Shown: positions 1-7,335, numbered from the stretch's first letter. The stretch: DNA of 10,287 nucleotides from Candidatus Ryanbacteria bacterium RIFCSPLOWO2_12_FULL_47_9c (GCA_001821795.1 MHOB01000035.1:1-10287), one strand, 5' to 3'. Notes: generated from the letters alone by a model not told the origin. Made by a program: numbers and translations.

Positions 1-9
1 CTCCAAGAG

Positions 10-1443
10 ATGGACGAAAAAACCATCATTGCGTTGGGAGTTGCGGCATTTCCGCGCATCATTCCATCTCTTTTTCTCAAACGTTATGCAATTTATTGTG
101 TTAAAGACGCGACCGATATTGATCTTCTGCGAAATTACACCACAATTTATTCGCTTGAAGAGAAACATCCAAAGATTGCGGCAAAAGTGCATGCGACAAA
201 TTACCTATTGGGTAACTTTGCTTTCCGAGCGTTTTTGAAATCACGAAAACACCCGTTTCGGCTGCTTTTTTACCAGACAACGCCCAAAATTTTAGAAAAG
301 CTCGAAGAAATGAAAATCGAGTGGATCGGAAACCGTCCTGAAAGTTTTTCAGGTGTGCTTTTGAAGGGAGACTTTCGCGATCTTGTAAAATCGCTTGGAC
401 TTCCGGCAATTCCCGACTGGCGCATTAAGCGCGAAGAGTTTTTAAAAAAATCATTTGCCGAACTTACGGAAAAATGGGGCCGCGTGCCGGTGGTACAGCG
501 CGCTGATTTTGATGTGGCGGGGGAACTCGGCACGTTCTTTGTGCGAACCGAAAAAGACTGGAAAGAGATGCACGATATTTTAGAAAAAGACGAGCGTTAC
601 GCTGAGGTAACGATTTCTCCCTTTGTTGACGGGCTTTCCATGTCAATGCTCGGGTGTGTTACGCATAAGGGTATTTTGACTTCCACACTACAACTTCAGC
701 TGGTTGATGTGCCCGAGGCTCTCCACGGCCAGTATCCTACTGGGGTTTTTCTCGGGCATGATTGGGTGTATCGCGATTGGCCCGAATCAGTCGAGCATGC
801 CGCCGAGCGCGCGACGCGCGCGCTCGGCGAATACCTTGCATCGCGCGGTTTCCGCGGAATTTTCGGCATCGATTTTGTATATGACTCAAAAACACAGGAG
901 ATTTTTCCGATTGAGTGTAATCCCCGCTTTACTGGTGCGCTTCCCGTCTATTCGCTCATGACCGCAGCCGCTGGCGTTCCCACCGTGGAGTTTTTTCATC
1001 TTATGGCGCATCTCAAGATAGATGCTGATTTTGATTTCGCGGCGGTTGATGAAGGTCTAAAAAAACGTCTCCCGCTCTCGCATATTTCAGTGACCCCCAA
1101 GGGAATATACAGCATGAAATTGCCTCTTGCTGCCGGCATTTACTCTTTTGATGCAAAGGAAAAATCCCTCAAATACGAGCGCAAGGGGGCATTTTATTGG
1201 GATTTTCAGTCTGACAAAGAATTTATGATTATTGACTCGGTGCCGCGTGTGGGAGGCACCGTTATCCAAAATGTACCGCGGCTTTTCAAACTTATTTTTC
1301 CACGCGGTATCGCACGGTCTTCGAGTGAAGTGGAGCCCGATATAGGGGCGCTCCTTATCACACTGTCGGACGCTTTGAGGCGCAACCAGGAACATATCGA
1401 ATCCGATGAATCTGTTCACCCCACAGAAGAAGAGCTTCCCTAG
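10..1443 (+). CDS. ATP-grasp domain protein, substrate unknown (5' end uncertain)
   Basis: Predicted ATP-dependent ligase of the ATP-grasp superfamily (carboxylate-amine/thiol ligase type), cytoplasmic. The diagnostic part is near residues 280-313. There GFRGIFGIDFVYD (D288) is followed by IFPIECNPRFTGALPV, in which E302 and N304 are the usual metal-ATP ligands and R306 is also conserved. Residues about 159-178 (PVVQ then GELGTFFV) fit the ATP-binding strand and glycine-rich loop, though the loop is poorer in glycine than usual. Residues 1-150 would be the pre-ATP-grasp and linker region. The last 150 residues match nothing I recognise. No partner biosynthetic gene is adjacent, so the acceptor substrate cannot be named. 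The frame is open to the window's left edge and there is no Shine-Dalgarno sequence before the ATG, so the true start may lie outside. The stop TAG directly abuts the -35 box of the ftsH promoter. The superfamily call is fairly secure; the specific function is not. Confidence 0.8.
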   Translation: MDEKTIIALGVAAFPRIIPSLFLKRYAIYCVKDATDIDLLRNYTTIYSLEEKHPKIAAKVHATNYLLGNFAFRAFLKSRKHPFRLLFYQTTPKILEKLEEMKIEWIGNRPESFSGVLLKGDFRDLVKSLGLPAIPDWRIKREEFLKKSFAELTEKWGRVPVVQRADFDVAGELGTFFVRTEKDWKEMHDILEKDERYAEVTISPFVDGLSMSMLGCVTHKGILTSTLQLQLVDVPEALHGQYPTGVFLGHDWVYRDWPESVEHAAERATRALGEYLASRGFRGIFGIDFVYDSKTQEIFPIECNPRFTGALPVYSLMTAAAGVPTVEFFHLMAHLKIDADFDFAAVDEGLKKRLPLSHISVTPKGIYSMKLPLAAGIYSFDAKEKSLKYERKGAFYWDFQSDKEFMIIDSVPRVGGTVIQNVPRLFKLIFPRGIARSSSEVEPDIGALLITLSDALRRNQEHIESDESVHPTEEELP

Positions 1444-1472
1444 TTGCCTTTACGCAAGTGCTTTGATATAAT
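1444..1472 (+). promoter_or_regulatory. Promoter of ftsH, predicted leaderless
   Basis: TTGCCT (1444-1449, 4/6 to the sigma70 -35 consensus), a 17-nt spacer, then a perfect TATAAT (1467-1472). Only 8 nt separate the -10 box from the ftsH ATG at 1481. Transcription should therefore begin within a couple of bases of the start codon, giving a leaderless or nearly leaderless mRNA. There is no room for a Shine-Dalgarno sequence. Confidence 0.8.
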
Positions 1473-1480
1473 TTTTACCT

Positions 1481-3301
1481 ATGAAGCTTGCATCAAAAAA
1501 TATTGTTTATGGTCTTTTAATATTGTTCTTTCTGGCAGCCGCGTATTCGGCGCTCTTGAGCACCGCGCAAGAAATAAAAGAACTTTCGCTTTCTGACCTT
1601 GTCGCGAAGGTGAATAACGAGGAGGTGCAGGAAATTGTTGTTGAAGGAAGCGACCTTAAAATTACGGCTAAAGATGGAACACACTATATTTCGAAGAAAG
1701 AAGAACAGTCGTCTCTGACCGAGACCCTCACAAATTTTGGCGTTCCGAAAGAAAAATTGCTCTCGTTCACCCATGTTGAAAAAAATCCTTCCGGATTTCT
1801 TTTTTGGCTCGGCGCGTTGCTTCCCACAATCATCACCATCATTTTTATCCTTGGATTCATCTGGTTTATGGGGCGGCAGGTGCAGCGGTCCAATGTGCAG
1901 GCGCTCGGTTTTGGCCAGTCGCGCGCGCGAATTATCGCTCCGGATAATGTTAAACAGCGAACTACATTCAAAGATGTAGCGGGAGTTGACGAAGCAAAAG
2001 AGGAGCTTCGGGAAATTGTCGAGTTTTTAAAAAATCCAAAAAGGTTCCTTGAGATCGGCGCGCGTATTCCGCGCGGGGTGCTTTTGATGGGTGCGCCCGG
2101 CACGGGAAAAACGCTTCTTGCAAAAGCGGTCGCGGGGGAGGCAGGCGTCCCATTTTTTCAGATGTCCGCGTCGGAGTTCGTGGAAATGTTTGTGGGTGTT
2201 GGCGCGTCGCGCGTACGGGATCTCTTTAAGATAGCAAAGAAATCCGCACCTTCCATCATCTTTATCGATGAGATTGATGCGATTGGCCGCCATAGAGGCG
2301 CTGGTATGGGCGGGGGACATGACGAACGTGAACAAACACTCAACCAGATTCTTGTGGAGATGGACGGTTTTGATACTTCCGATCAAGTTATTGTCATGGC
2401 GGCAACAAACCGCCCGGACGTGCTCGATCCTGCGCTCTTGCGGCCGGGTCGGTTTGACCGGAGAGTTGTGCTTGACCTTCCTGACATCAAGCAGCGGGAG
2501 GCAATTTTGATGATCCATTCGCGGCAGAAGCCGCTTGCAAAGAATGTCCGGCTCCGAAGGGTTGCCGAGCGCACGCCGGGATTTTCCGGCGCTGACCTTG
2601 AAAACCTCGTTAACGAAGCGGCGATTTTGACTGCGCGCAGCTTGCGAAAAGAGATAACGGAAGACGATCTCGTAAAATCGATTGATAAAGTAATTTTAGG
2701 CCCCGAACGAAAAAGTCTTGTCATCACTCCGGAGGAGAAAAAAATCTCCGCGTATCACGAAGCTGGGCATGCATTGGTAGCCGCGTCTCTTCCGCATGCG
2801 GATCCCGTGCATAAGGTGACCGTTATCTCGCGGGGTCGGGCGCTTGGTTATACCTTAAAACTTCCCACGTATGATCGGCATCTTTACTCGCGTTCCCATT
2901 TTCTAGACGAGCTTGCCGTTTCGCTTGGCGGATATGCTGCCGAAGATATTGTTTTTGGAGAACTTACAACCGGTGCGGCTGATGACCTTCGCAAGGCAAC
3001 CGCGATTGCGCGTGACTTGGTGCAGCGGTATGGAATGAGCAAAAAAATCGGGCCGGTTACCTTTGGGGAACAAAACGAACTTGTTTTTTTGGGAAAGGAA
3101 CTGGGTGTTGAGCGAAATTATTCCGACGAAACGGCGGCTCTTATTGACCGCGAGGTGAGCTCGTTCATGAAAAAAGCGTTTGATACCGCAAAGAAAATCG
3201 TCAAAGAGAGACGTGATAAACTCGACGAAATTGCGCACCGTCTTATTGAAAAGGAAACAATTGAACGCGATGAATTTGCCCAAATAGTGGGAATGGCATA
3301 A
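1481..3301 (+). CDS. ftsH: ATP-dependent zinc metalloprotease FtsH
   Basis: Membrane-anchored AAA+ protease that extracts and degrades misfolded membrane proteins and short-lived cytosolic regulators, working as a hexamer facing the cytoplasm. The order is canonical: transmembrane helix 1 (about residues 8-28), an extracytoplasmic domain, helix 2 (about 107-130), and the AAA module. The AAA module has Walker A GAPGTGKT (204-211), pore loop FVGVGAS, Walker B IIFIDEIDA (259-267) and the second region of homology ending RPGRFDRR. The M41 peptidase domain carries HEAGH (426-430), and the aspartates at 501-502 in TTGAADDL supply the third zinc ligand. Every key residue is present. The 606 residues are near the family norm of about 610-650, and the C-terminal tail is short. 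The start is set by the promoter 8 nt upstream and by helix 1 beginning straight away. The stop TAA overlaps the probable -10 of the following tRNA gene. Identity is very secure. Confidence 0.98.
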   Translation: MKLASKNIVYGLLILFFLAAAYSALLSTAQEIKELSLSDLVAKVNNEEVQEIVVEGSDLKITAKDGTHYISKKEEQSSLTETLTNFGVPKEKLLSFTHVEKNPSGFLFWLGALLPTIITIIFILGFIWFMGRQVQRSNVQALGFGQSRARIIAPDNVKQRTTFKDVAGVDEAKEELREIVEFLKNPKRFLEIGARIPRGVLLMGAPGTGKTLLAKAVAGEAGVPFFQMSASEFVEMFVGVGASRVRDLFKIAKKSAPSIIFIDEIDAIGRHRGAGMGGGHDEREQTLNQILVEMDGFDTSDQVIVMAATNRPDVLDPALLRPGRFDRRVVLDLPDIKQREAILMIHSRQKPLAKNVRLRRVAERTPGFSGADLENLVNEAAILTARSLRKEITEDDLVKSIDKVILGPERKSLVITPEEKKISAYHEAGHALVAASLPHADPVHKVTVISRGRALGYTLKLPTYDRHLYSRSHFLDELAVSLGGYAAEDIVFGELTTGAADDLRKATAIARDLVQRYGMSKKIGPVTFGEQNELVFLGKELGVERNYSDETAALIDREVSSFMKKAFDTAKKIVKERRDKLDEIAHRLIEKETIERDEFAQIVGMA

Positions 3302-3304
3302 GAT
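3276..3304 (+). promoter_or_regulatory. Possible tRNA promoter overlapping the ftsH 3' end
   Basis: TTGCCC (3276-3281), a 17-nt spacer, then TAAGAT (3299-3304), each 4/6 to consensus. The -35 resembles the TTGCCT used by ftsH. Transcription would begin near 3311, a few bases before the mature tRNA 5' end at 3315. An alternative -10 is GATAAT (3302-3307), but the spacer would then be 20 nt. The boxes lie inside ftsH coding sequence and its stop codon, so chance is possible. Confidence 0.4.
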
Positions 3305-3314
3305 AATTCCGTTG

Positions 3315-3388
3315 GCGAGCGTAGCTCAACTGGTTAGAGCACCAAGCTTATACCTTGGGGGTTCCTGGTTCGAGTCCAGGCGCTCGCA
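3315..3388 (+). tRNA. tRNA-Ile, anticodon UAU
   Basis: A full cloverleaf can be drawn by hand. The acceptor stem is GCGAGCG/CGCTCGC (3315-3321 with 3381-3387), and the D stem is GCTC/GAGC with a 9-nt loop holding GG. The anticodon stem is CCAAG/CTTGG (3342-3346 with 3354-3358), the variable loop has 5 nt, and the T stem is CCTGG/CCAGG with loop TTCGAGT. All stems are perfectly paired. The 7-nt anticodon loop CTTATAC puts U33 before TAT (3349-3351), which reads AUA isoleucine. The discriminator base is A (3388), as in isoleucine tRNAs. CCA is not encoded. Most bacteria read AUA with a CAU-anticodon tRNA modified to lysidine by TilS, so this anticodon is unusual. AUA codons do occur in the neighbouring genes. 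Confidence 0.95.
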
Positions 3389-3400
3389 CTTACTGTTTTC

Positions 3401-4936
3401 ATGTCTGGTTCTCAAAAATATATTCATGTCGCGAGGGCCTCGGACCTAGCGGGGCGCGATAGGATACTCTACCGTTTCTTTGAGATATTGCCGGGGGCTC
3501 TGGCGTGGGCAACATTTGGGCTCATGCTCGGTTTATCATGGAGGAAACCTATTTGGGTTGCAATCTTTATTATCATTTTTGATCTCTACTGGCTTGTAAA
3601 GACGGTTTTTCTTTCGGTACACGTACGTGCCAACTGGCGGCGAATGCGCCACAATTTGGCAATTGACTGGGGCGAGCGCCTTGCGGCATTGAAATGGGAT
3701 CATCTTTGGCAGCTCGTTGTTCTCCCTGTTACTCAAGAACCTTATGAAGTCATGCGCGATTCGCTTGATTCGCTTGTTTCTTGCGCATGGCCGAAGGAGC
3801 GAATGATCATTGTTTTTGCAAAAGAGGATTACGGCCCGGAGTCGCATGAGATTGGCGAGCGGATTTTGCGGGAGTATAAAGATCGGTTTGGAGTTTTTCT
3901 TGTTACTTACCATCCGCCTGCTCTTTTTGGGGAAATGGCAGGAAAGGGATCCAACGAAACGTATGCCATGCACAAGGCGCAGAAAATTATTGATGCGCGC
4001 GGTATTCCTTACGCGGATATCATAGTTTCGTCGTTTGATATTGATACGAAGCTCTACCGACAATTCTTTTTCTGCCTCGCGTGGCATTTTCTCACCACAG
4101 AGAAACCCTATCGTTCAAGCTTCCAGCCGGTACCGCTTTACCACAACAACGTTTGGGAAACAGGTGCATTATCTCGGGTTGTTGCAACATCGGGTACTTT
4201 TTGGCAAATGATGCAGCAGGAGCGGCCGGAACGTCTCACGACGTTTTCTTCTCATTCGATGAGTTTTAAGGGGCTCGTTGAAATCGGTTTTTGGCAGACC
4301 AATATTGTTTCTGAAGACTCGCGCATCTTTTGGAACCATTTCTTTTATTATGATGGCGACTGGCGCGTGGTTCCGCTTTCCTATCCGGTATCCATGGACG
4401 CAAATTTGGCGCCAAGTTTTTGGCAGACCGCTAAAAATATCTACAAACAGCAACGCCGGTGGGGATGGGGGGTTGAAAATATCCCCTATGTTTTTTTTCA
4501 TTTTGTAAAAAATAAAAATATTTCCCGCGAGAAAAAGATGCGATTCATGTTTAATATGATTGAAGGATTTTGGTCGTGGGCGACGAACGCGCTTATGATA
4601 TTCGCGCTGGGATGGCTACCGGTGCTTTTCGCGGGCCGCGAAGAGAGCCAGCAACTTATTATTCAAAACGTGCCGCATGTAACGCGTTGGATTATGACAC
4701 TCTCGATGATTGGTATTGTTACTTCGGCCGTGATTTCACAAACAATGCTCAAGACAACGAAGGATGATTATGGACTCAAACGGAGACTGCCCCTCGTGCT
4801 TAACTGGATTCTTATGCCGCTTACCATCATCGTGTTCGGCGCGTTTCCCGGGCTTGAAGCCCAAACCCGTCTCGCGCTCGGCGGCCGCTTTCGCCTCGGC
4901 TTTTGGGTAACGCCGAAAAGCCGGCAGAAACCGTGA
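3401..4936 (+). CDS. Membrane glycosyltransferase family 2, QxxRW (cellulose-synthase-like) type
   Basis: Integral membrane glycosyltransferase predicted to move a sugar from a nucleotide-sugar donor to a growing glycan or lipid acceptor at the inner face of the membrane. Two hydrophobic helices (about residues 30-47 and 50-73) precede a GT-A domain beginning LVVLPVTQEP (about 105). Signature residues are in order: DxD in SFDIDT (D213, D215), the acidic SED (304-306) at the catalytic-base position, and QQRRW (350-354, Q-x-x-R-W). About three helices follow (about 392-412, 427-447, 463-485). This D,DxD,D,QxxRW set is typical of processive GT2 synthases such as cellulose, hyaluronan or chitin synthases, but the product cannot be read from sequence. 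No PilZ domain or partner subunit is seen. The gene begins 12 nt after the tRNA, with no Shine-Dalgarno sequence and no convincing promoter between, so it may be co-transcribed with the tRNA. The stop TGA forms part of the next promoter. Confidence 0.88.
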   Translation: MSGSQKYIHVARASDLAGRDRILYRFFEILPGALAWATFGLMLGLSWRKPIWVAIFIIIFDLYWLVKTVFLSVHVRANWRRMRHNLAIDWGERLAALKWDHLWQLVVLPVTQEPYEVMRDSLDSLVSCAWPKERMIIVFAKEDYGPESHEIGERILREYKDRFGVFLVTYHPPALFGEMAGKGSNETYAMHKAQKIIDARGIPYADIIVSSFDIDTKLYRQFFFCLAWHFLTTEKPYRSSFQPVPLYHNNVWETGALSRVVATSGTFWQMMQQERPERLTTFSSHSMSFKGLVEIGFWQTNIVSEDSRIFWNHFFYYDGDWRVVPLSYPVSMDANLAPSFWQTAKNIYKQQRRWGWGVENIPYVFFHFVKNKNISREKKMRFMFNMIEGFWSWATNALMIFALGWLPVLFAGREESQQLIIQNVPHVTRWIMTLSMIGIVTSAVISQTMLKTTKDDYGLKRRLPLVLNWILMPLTIIVFGAFPGLEAQTRLALGGRFRLGFWVTPKSRQKP

Positions 4937-4942
4937 TACAAT
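4934..4942 (+). promoter_or_regulatory. Extended -10 promoter of the HEYGH protein gene, predicted leaderless
   Basis: TGATACAAT is an extended -10 element (TG-n-TACAAT, 5/6 to TATAAT). Its TGA is the stop codon of the upstream glycosyltransferase. Only 6 nt separate it from the ATG at 4949, so transcription should start at or beside the start codon. No good -35 lies 16-18 nt upstream, as is usual for extended -10 promoters. Confidence 0.6.
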
Positions 4943-4948
4943 AAATAT

Positions 4949-6733
4949 ATGCCACCGCGTTTTGAAACGCCTCAAGATTCAGATTCTTCTTCAGAGAAAA
5001 TTATTGACTCAAAACCGCGCCTGCGGGGGATTTTTCAATCCCTCAAACTTCTTGAAAGCGAGCAGTTTGAGTTGAGCGATGTAAGCTGGAAAGAGCTCTG
5101 GCAAGGAGTCAAGCCGTTTGAAAACGGGCTCGAATTTTCAGATAACGTGCGCGAGGTGATACGCATGTGGGTTTCTAAAAAAGTTCCTGCTTTGAAGGAA
5201 AGCGTTTCCCGGCTTGAGGATCTGCCCGAAGATGCGTTGGTTGATGCGCTTGGCCAAAACTGGTTCGAGGCGCTTGACGATGAGGAAAAGGGTTTTGAAG
5301 TTTCGGGCCAGCGGCGCGAAGTTTTGCTTACCGTTATGGCGGGGGTTGTGAGCCGCATTGAAACCTACACCGTAAAAAATATTATTGAACACGCGTCCCA
5401 AAAAGACCTTGAAAAACTGGGGCTTACGGAAGACTTGCGGGGTCTTACGTTGGACGTGCTTGATGCCTCGATTAAAACTAACCCTCTTTTCGCGCGCTTC
5501 CGGGCGTTTTCTCTCTTAACTCCGAAACCGCCGGAAGAGGCAACCGGTGTCAAAATGTTTGTGCCCGGGGACACTGGTCCTCATACTATTGCGGAGCTCT
5601 TTCCTCACGAAACCCAATTTATCGCCCGTCGTTTTACTGATGTTCTCGAAAAAGGTGGGGCGTGGCAGGCGCACCCGGGTGCGGAAGAATTTAAAAAATA
5701 TCTTGAGGGACTCGCCGTCTTTTATGCCGAAAAAAATCCCGACGCCGCCGAAGTTCATTTAAAAAATCTTGAGCGGTTATATCTCGACGCTCTTGCTTCC
5801 GGTTTTCCTATTCTCGTAAACTCCGGGCGTTTTGGTATGTATAAGGAACCGTATTTGGATCCCGAGCTCAAAATTTCGCTTGCAACTCCTGACGCAAAAC
5901 ACGAACTCGATGAGTTTCGCCGGGCGCAGGCGGCAATGGCCGAGAGTTTGTCTGAATTTAATCTTGACGAGTTTCACGATCCGCTCGCGCGCCGCCCCGT
6001 TGCGAGTGCTACAGTAGTCGGGGGATATGGGGTGAATTTAATTTTGAATGCGGTTGCCCAAGAACGCCCAGCTATTCTTTTGTACTATGATAAGGAAGTA
6101 CAGGCGTACGACCGTAGATTTCCTATGCTCATGAGTCTCGCAGAAAATACTGACTCTGTTTTTGCAGATTTGAGCGAAGAGGAAAGGCGTACGCAGATAG
6201 AAAAGATGTCGCGGATGCTCACGATGCTTCATGAATATGGCCATGATATTTTTCCGCATAAAACCGACGAGAGTATTTTAACACCGGCGTATGAGCGTTT
6301 TGGCGGACACTCGGCGACAAGTATTGATGAAGTAAAAGCCGAAACAATGTATCGCGCGTTTGTGCCTGCAATTTTGGAGCGCGGCGGTCTTGAAGGCACC
6401 AAAGAACAGTGGGCTGTGGCGATGGTTATAAGTTCTTTAAATGTTGCGAGTGAGCAACCTGTTGGGGATGAATATTACTATGGCGCCATTTATACGCTCA
6501 ATCGGCTTTTTGAAGAAGGGGTTGTAACATTTTCAGGCGGCAAAATACACATTCATGATTTTGAGCGGCTCTACGCGATCAACAAAGAAAACGCGCAATC
6601 ATTGGTCGCGCTCCATACTGACGAGACTATAGACGAACAAAAAACTCGAGTGTGGATTCGTAAAAACTGTAGGGCCTTGCCCATAGTCAGCGAGGCGGCG
6701 CAATTTGTTAAAGAGTTTGCAAAGACTATTTAG
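4949..6733 (+). CDS. Putative zinc metallopeptidase, distant M49 (DPP III)-like
   Basis: A 594-residue protein without signal peptide or membrane helix, so probably cytoplasmic. The C-terminal third holds a zinc site: LHEYGH with H428, E429 and H432 (HExxH). It is followed 29 residues later by IDEVKAET, where E461 would be the third ligand. HExxH followed by an E-x-K-A-(E/D) helix is the pattern of bacterial M49 dipeptidyl-peptidase III relatives (typically EEAKAD). The segment after it, ending in GDEYYYGAIYTLNRLFEEG and then a short strand-rich stretch (VTFSGGKIHIHDFERLYA), also recalls the end of that family. These likenesses are from memory, not a search. Residues 1-200 are acidic, probably helical, and unlike anything I recognise. 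M49 enzymes remove dipeptides from peptide N-termini, but the divergence makes substrate and even activity uncertain. The membrane protein gene lies 15 nt downstream with no terminator between, so the two may form one unit. Confidence 0.72.
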   Translation: MPPRFETPQDSDSSSEKIIDSKPRLRGIFQSLKLLESEQFELSDVSWKELWQGVKPFENGLEFSDNVREVIRMWVSKKVPALKESVSRLEDLPEDALVDALGQNWFEALDDEEKGFEVSGQRREVLLTVMAGVVSRIETYTVKNIIEHASQKDLEKLGLTEDLRGLTLDVLDASIKTNPLFARFRAFSLLTPKPPEEATGVKMFVPGDTGPHTIAELFPHETQFIARRFTDVLEKGGAWQAHPGAEEFKKYLEGLAVFYAEKNPDAAEVHLKNLERLYLDALASGFPILVNSGRFGMYKEPYLDPELKISLATPDAKHELDEFRRAQAAMAESLSEFNLDEFHDPLARRPVASATVVGGYGVNLILNAVAQERPAILLYYDKEVQAYDRRFPMLMSLAENTDSVFADLSEEERRTQIEKMSRMLTMLHEYGHDIFPHKTDESILTPAYERFGGHSATSIDEVKAETMYRAFVPAILERGGLEGTKEQWAVAMVISSLNVASEQPVGDEYYYGAIYTLNRLFEEGVVTFSGGKIHIHDFERLYAINKENAQSLVALHTDETIDEQKTRVWIRKNCRALPIVSEAAQFVKEFAKTI

Positions 6734-6748
6734 TATCAGAAAACTGCT

Positions 6749-7294
6749 ATGATTCTGTCACCACGTTTTCTAAAATTGTTTGTGCTCTCGGCAAGGATAT
6801 TATTTCTCCTCGGAGCTTTGTTAGTTGTTGGTTATTTTGTTGATCCGGAAGTATCAACTGTGTTGCAAGATTATCTGCCCCAACTTAAATCTTGGTGGAT
6901 TATATTGATGATGCCGATCTTAATGTACTTTATTCAAATCCCTGTGAGTGTTTGGGTATACAAAGATGCACGCCGTGTGTTTGGATACACACAAGAGGAA
7001 GCACTTGACGCAGCATTGTCGATCTTGATGCCTCCCCACGGTCAGTTTTATCAAGTTGAATATTTTCAAACCAGAGAAAATTTTTTGACAAACAGCGAAT
7101 TTCAGGAGCAGTTTTTAATGGACCTTAAGGAGCGTCGGACACCTCTCACGGCAGAACAACATAGATTTGTTGTTTTACTCTTGATTAGTGTGATATGTTT
7201 CATTGGTTTTGGTTTAGCAATGTTCTACTTCTCTGGCGAAGAGAACTTTATTATTCAATTAGTCACCCTTCTTTTTGCTGAAAACGGAAACTGA
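6749..7294 (+). CDS. Small membrane protein with three predicted helices, function unknown
   Basis: I do not recognise this 181-residue protein. Three hydrophobic segments are clear, at about residues 8-31, 48-71 and 138-161, and residues 166-176 form a further short hydrophobic stretch. Between helices 2 and 3 lies a polar region of about 65 residues starting VYKDARRVFGY and rich in Q and E. By the positive-inside rule this loop is probably cytoplasmic (KDARR). There are no cysteines or metal motifs suggesting catalysis. The gene starts 15 nt after the HEYGH protein gene, with no Shine-Dalgarno sequence and only weak -10 candidates (TAGTAT at 6731-6736). It ends 8 nt before a strong terminator, so it is probably the last gene of that unit. 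Sampled lines are about 33-38% GC, lower than the genes around it, which could reflect membrane codon bias or separate origin. Confidence 0.75.
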   Translation: MILSPRFLKLFVLSARILFLLGALLVVGYFVDPEVSTVLQDYLPQLKSWWIILMMPILMYFIQIPVSVWVYKDARRVFGYTQEEALDAALSILMPPHGQFYQVEYFQTRENFLTNSEFQEQFLMDLKERRTPLTAEQHRFVVLLLISVICFIGFGLAMFYFSGEENFIIQLVTLLFAENGN

Positions 7295-7302
7295 AATCAC
7301 GC

Positions 7303-7331
7303 AAACTCTGACTCCCGGAGTCAGAGTTTTT
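7303..7331 (+). terminator. Intrinsic terminator between convergent genes
   Basis: A perfect 12-bp stem (7303-7314 with 7318-7329, AAACTCTGACTC/GAGTCAGAGTTT) closes a 3-nt CCG loop and runs into TTTTT (7327-7331). It begins 8 nt after the membrane protein stop and ends 4 nt before the recG stop on the other strand. The symmetrical A/T flanks could let it also stop transcription from recG, but the reverse-strand T-run is only the three bases inside the stem. Confidence 0.9.
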
Positions 7332-7335
7332 AGAG

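Noticed and set aside
101..409. Open frames antisense to the ATP-grasp gene, and similar ones opposite ftsH and recG
   Set aside because: They lie wholly within well-supported genes, have no recognisable domains, and arise from codon bias on the opposite strand.
3350..3353. Reading the tRNA as tRNA-Val (TAC) from the loop
   Set aside because: With the perfect 5-bp anticodon stem the anticodon is TAT at 3349-3351. TAC would lack U33 and shift the loop.
6745..6753. Extended -10 (TG-C-TATGAT) overlapping the ATG of the membrane protein gene
   Set aside because: Transcription would start after the ATG and no good internal start follows before the first helix. It is probably chance.
4934..7294. 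Alternative genetic code with UGA as glycine (Gracilibacteria/SR1)
   Set aside because: UGA ends two convincing genes exactly where a promoter or terminator follows, so it is a stop here.
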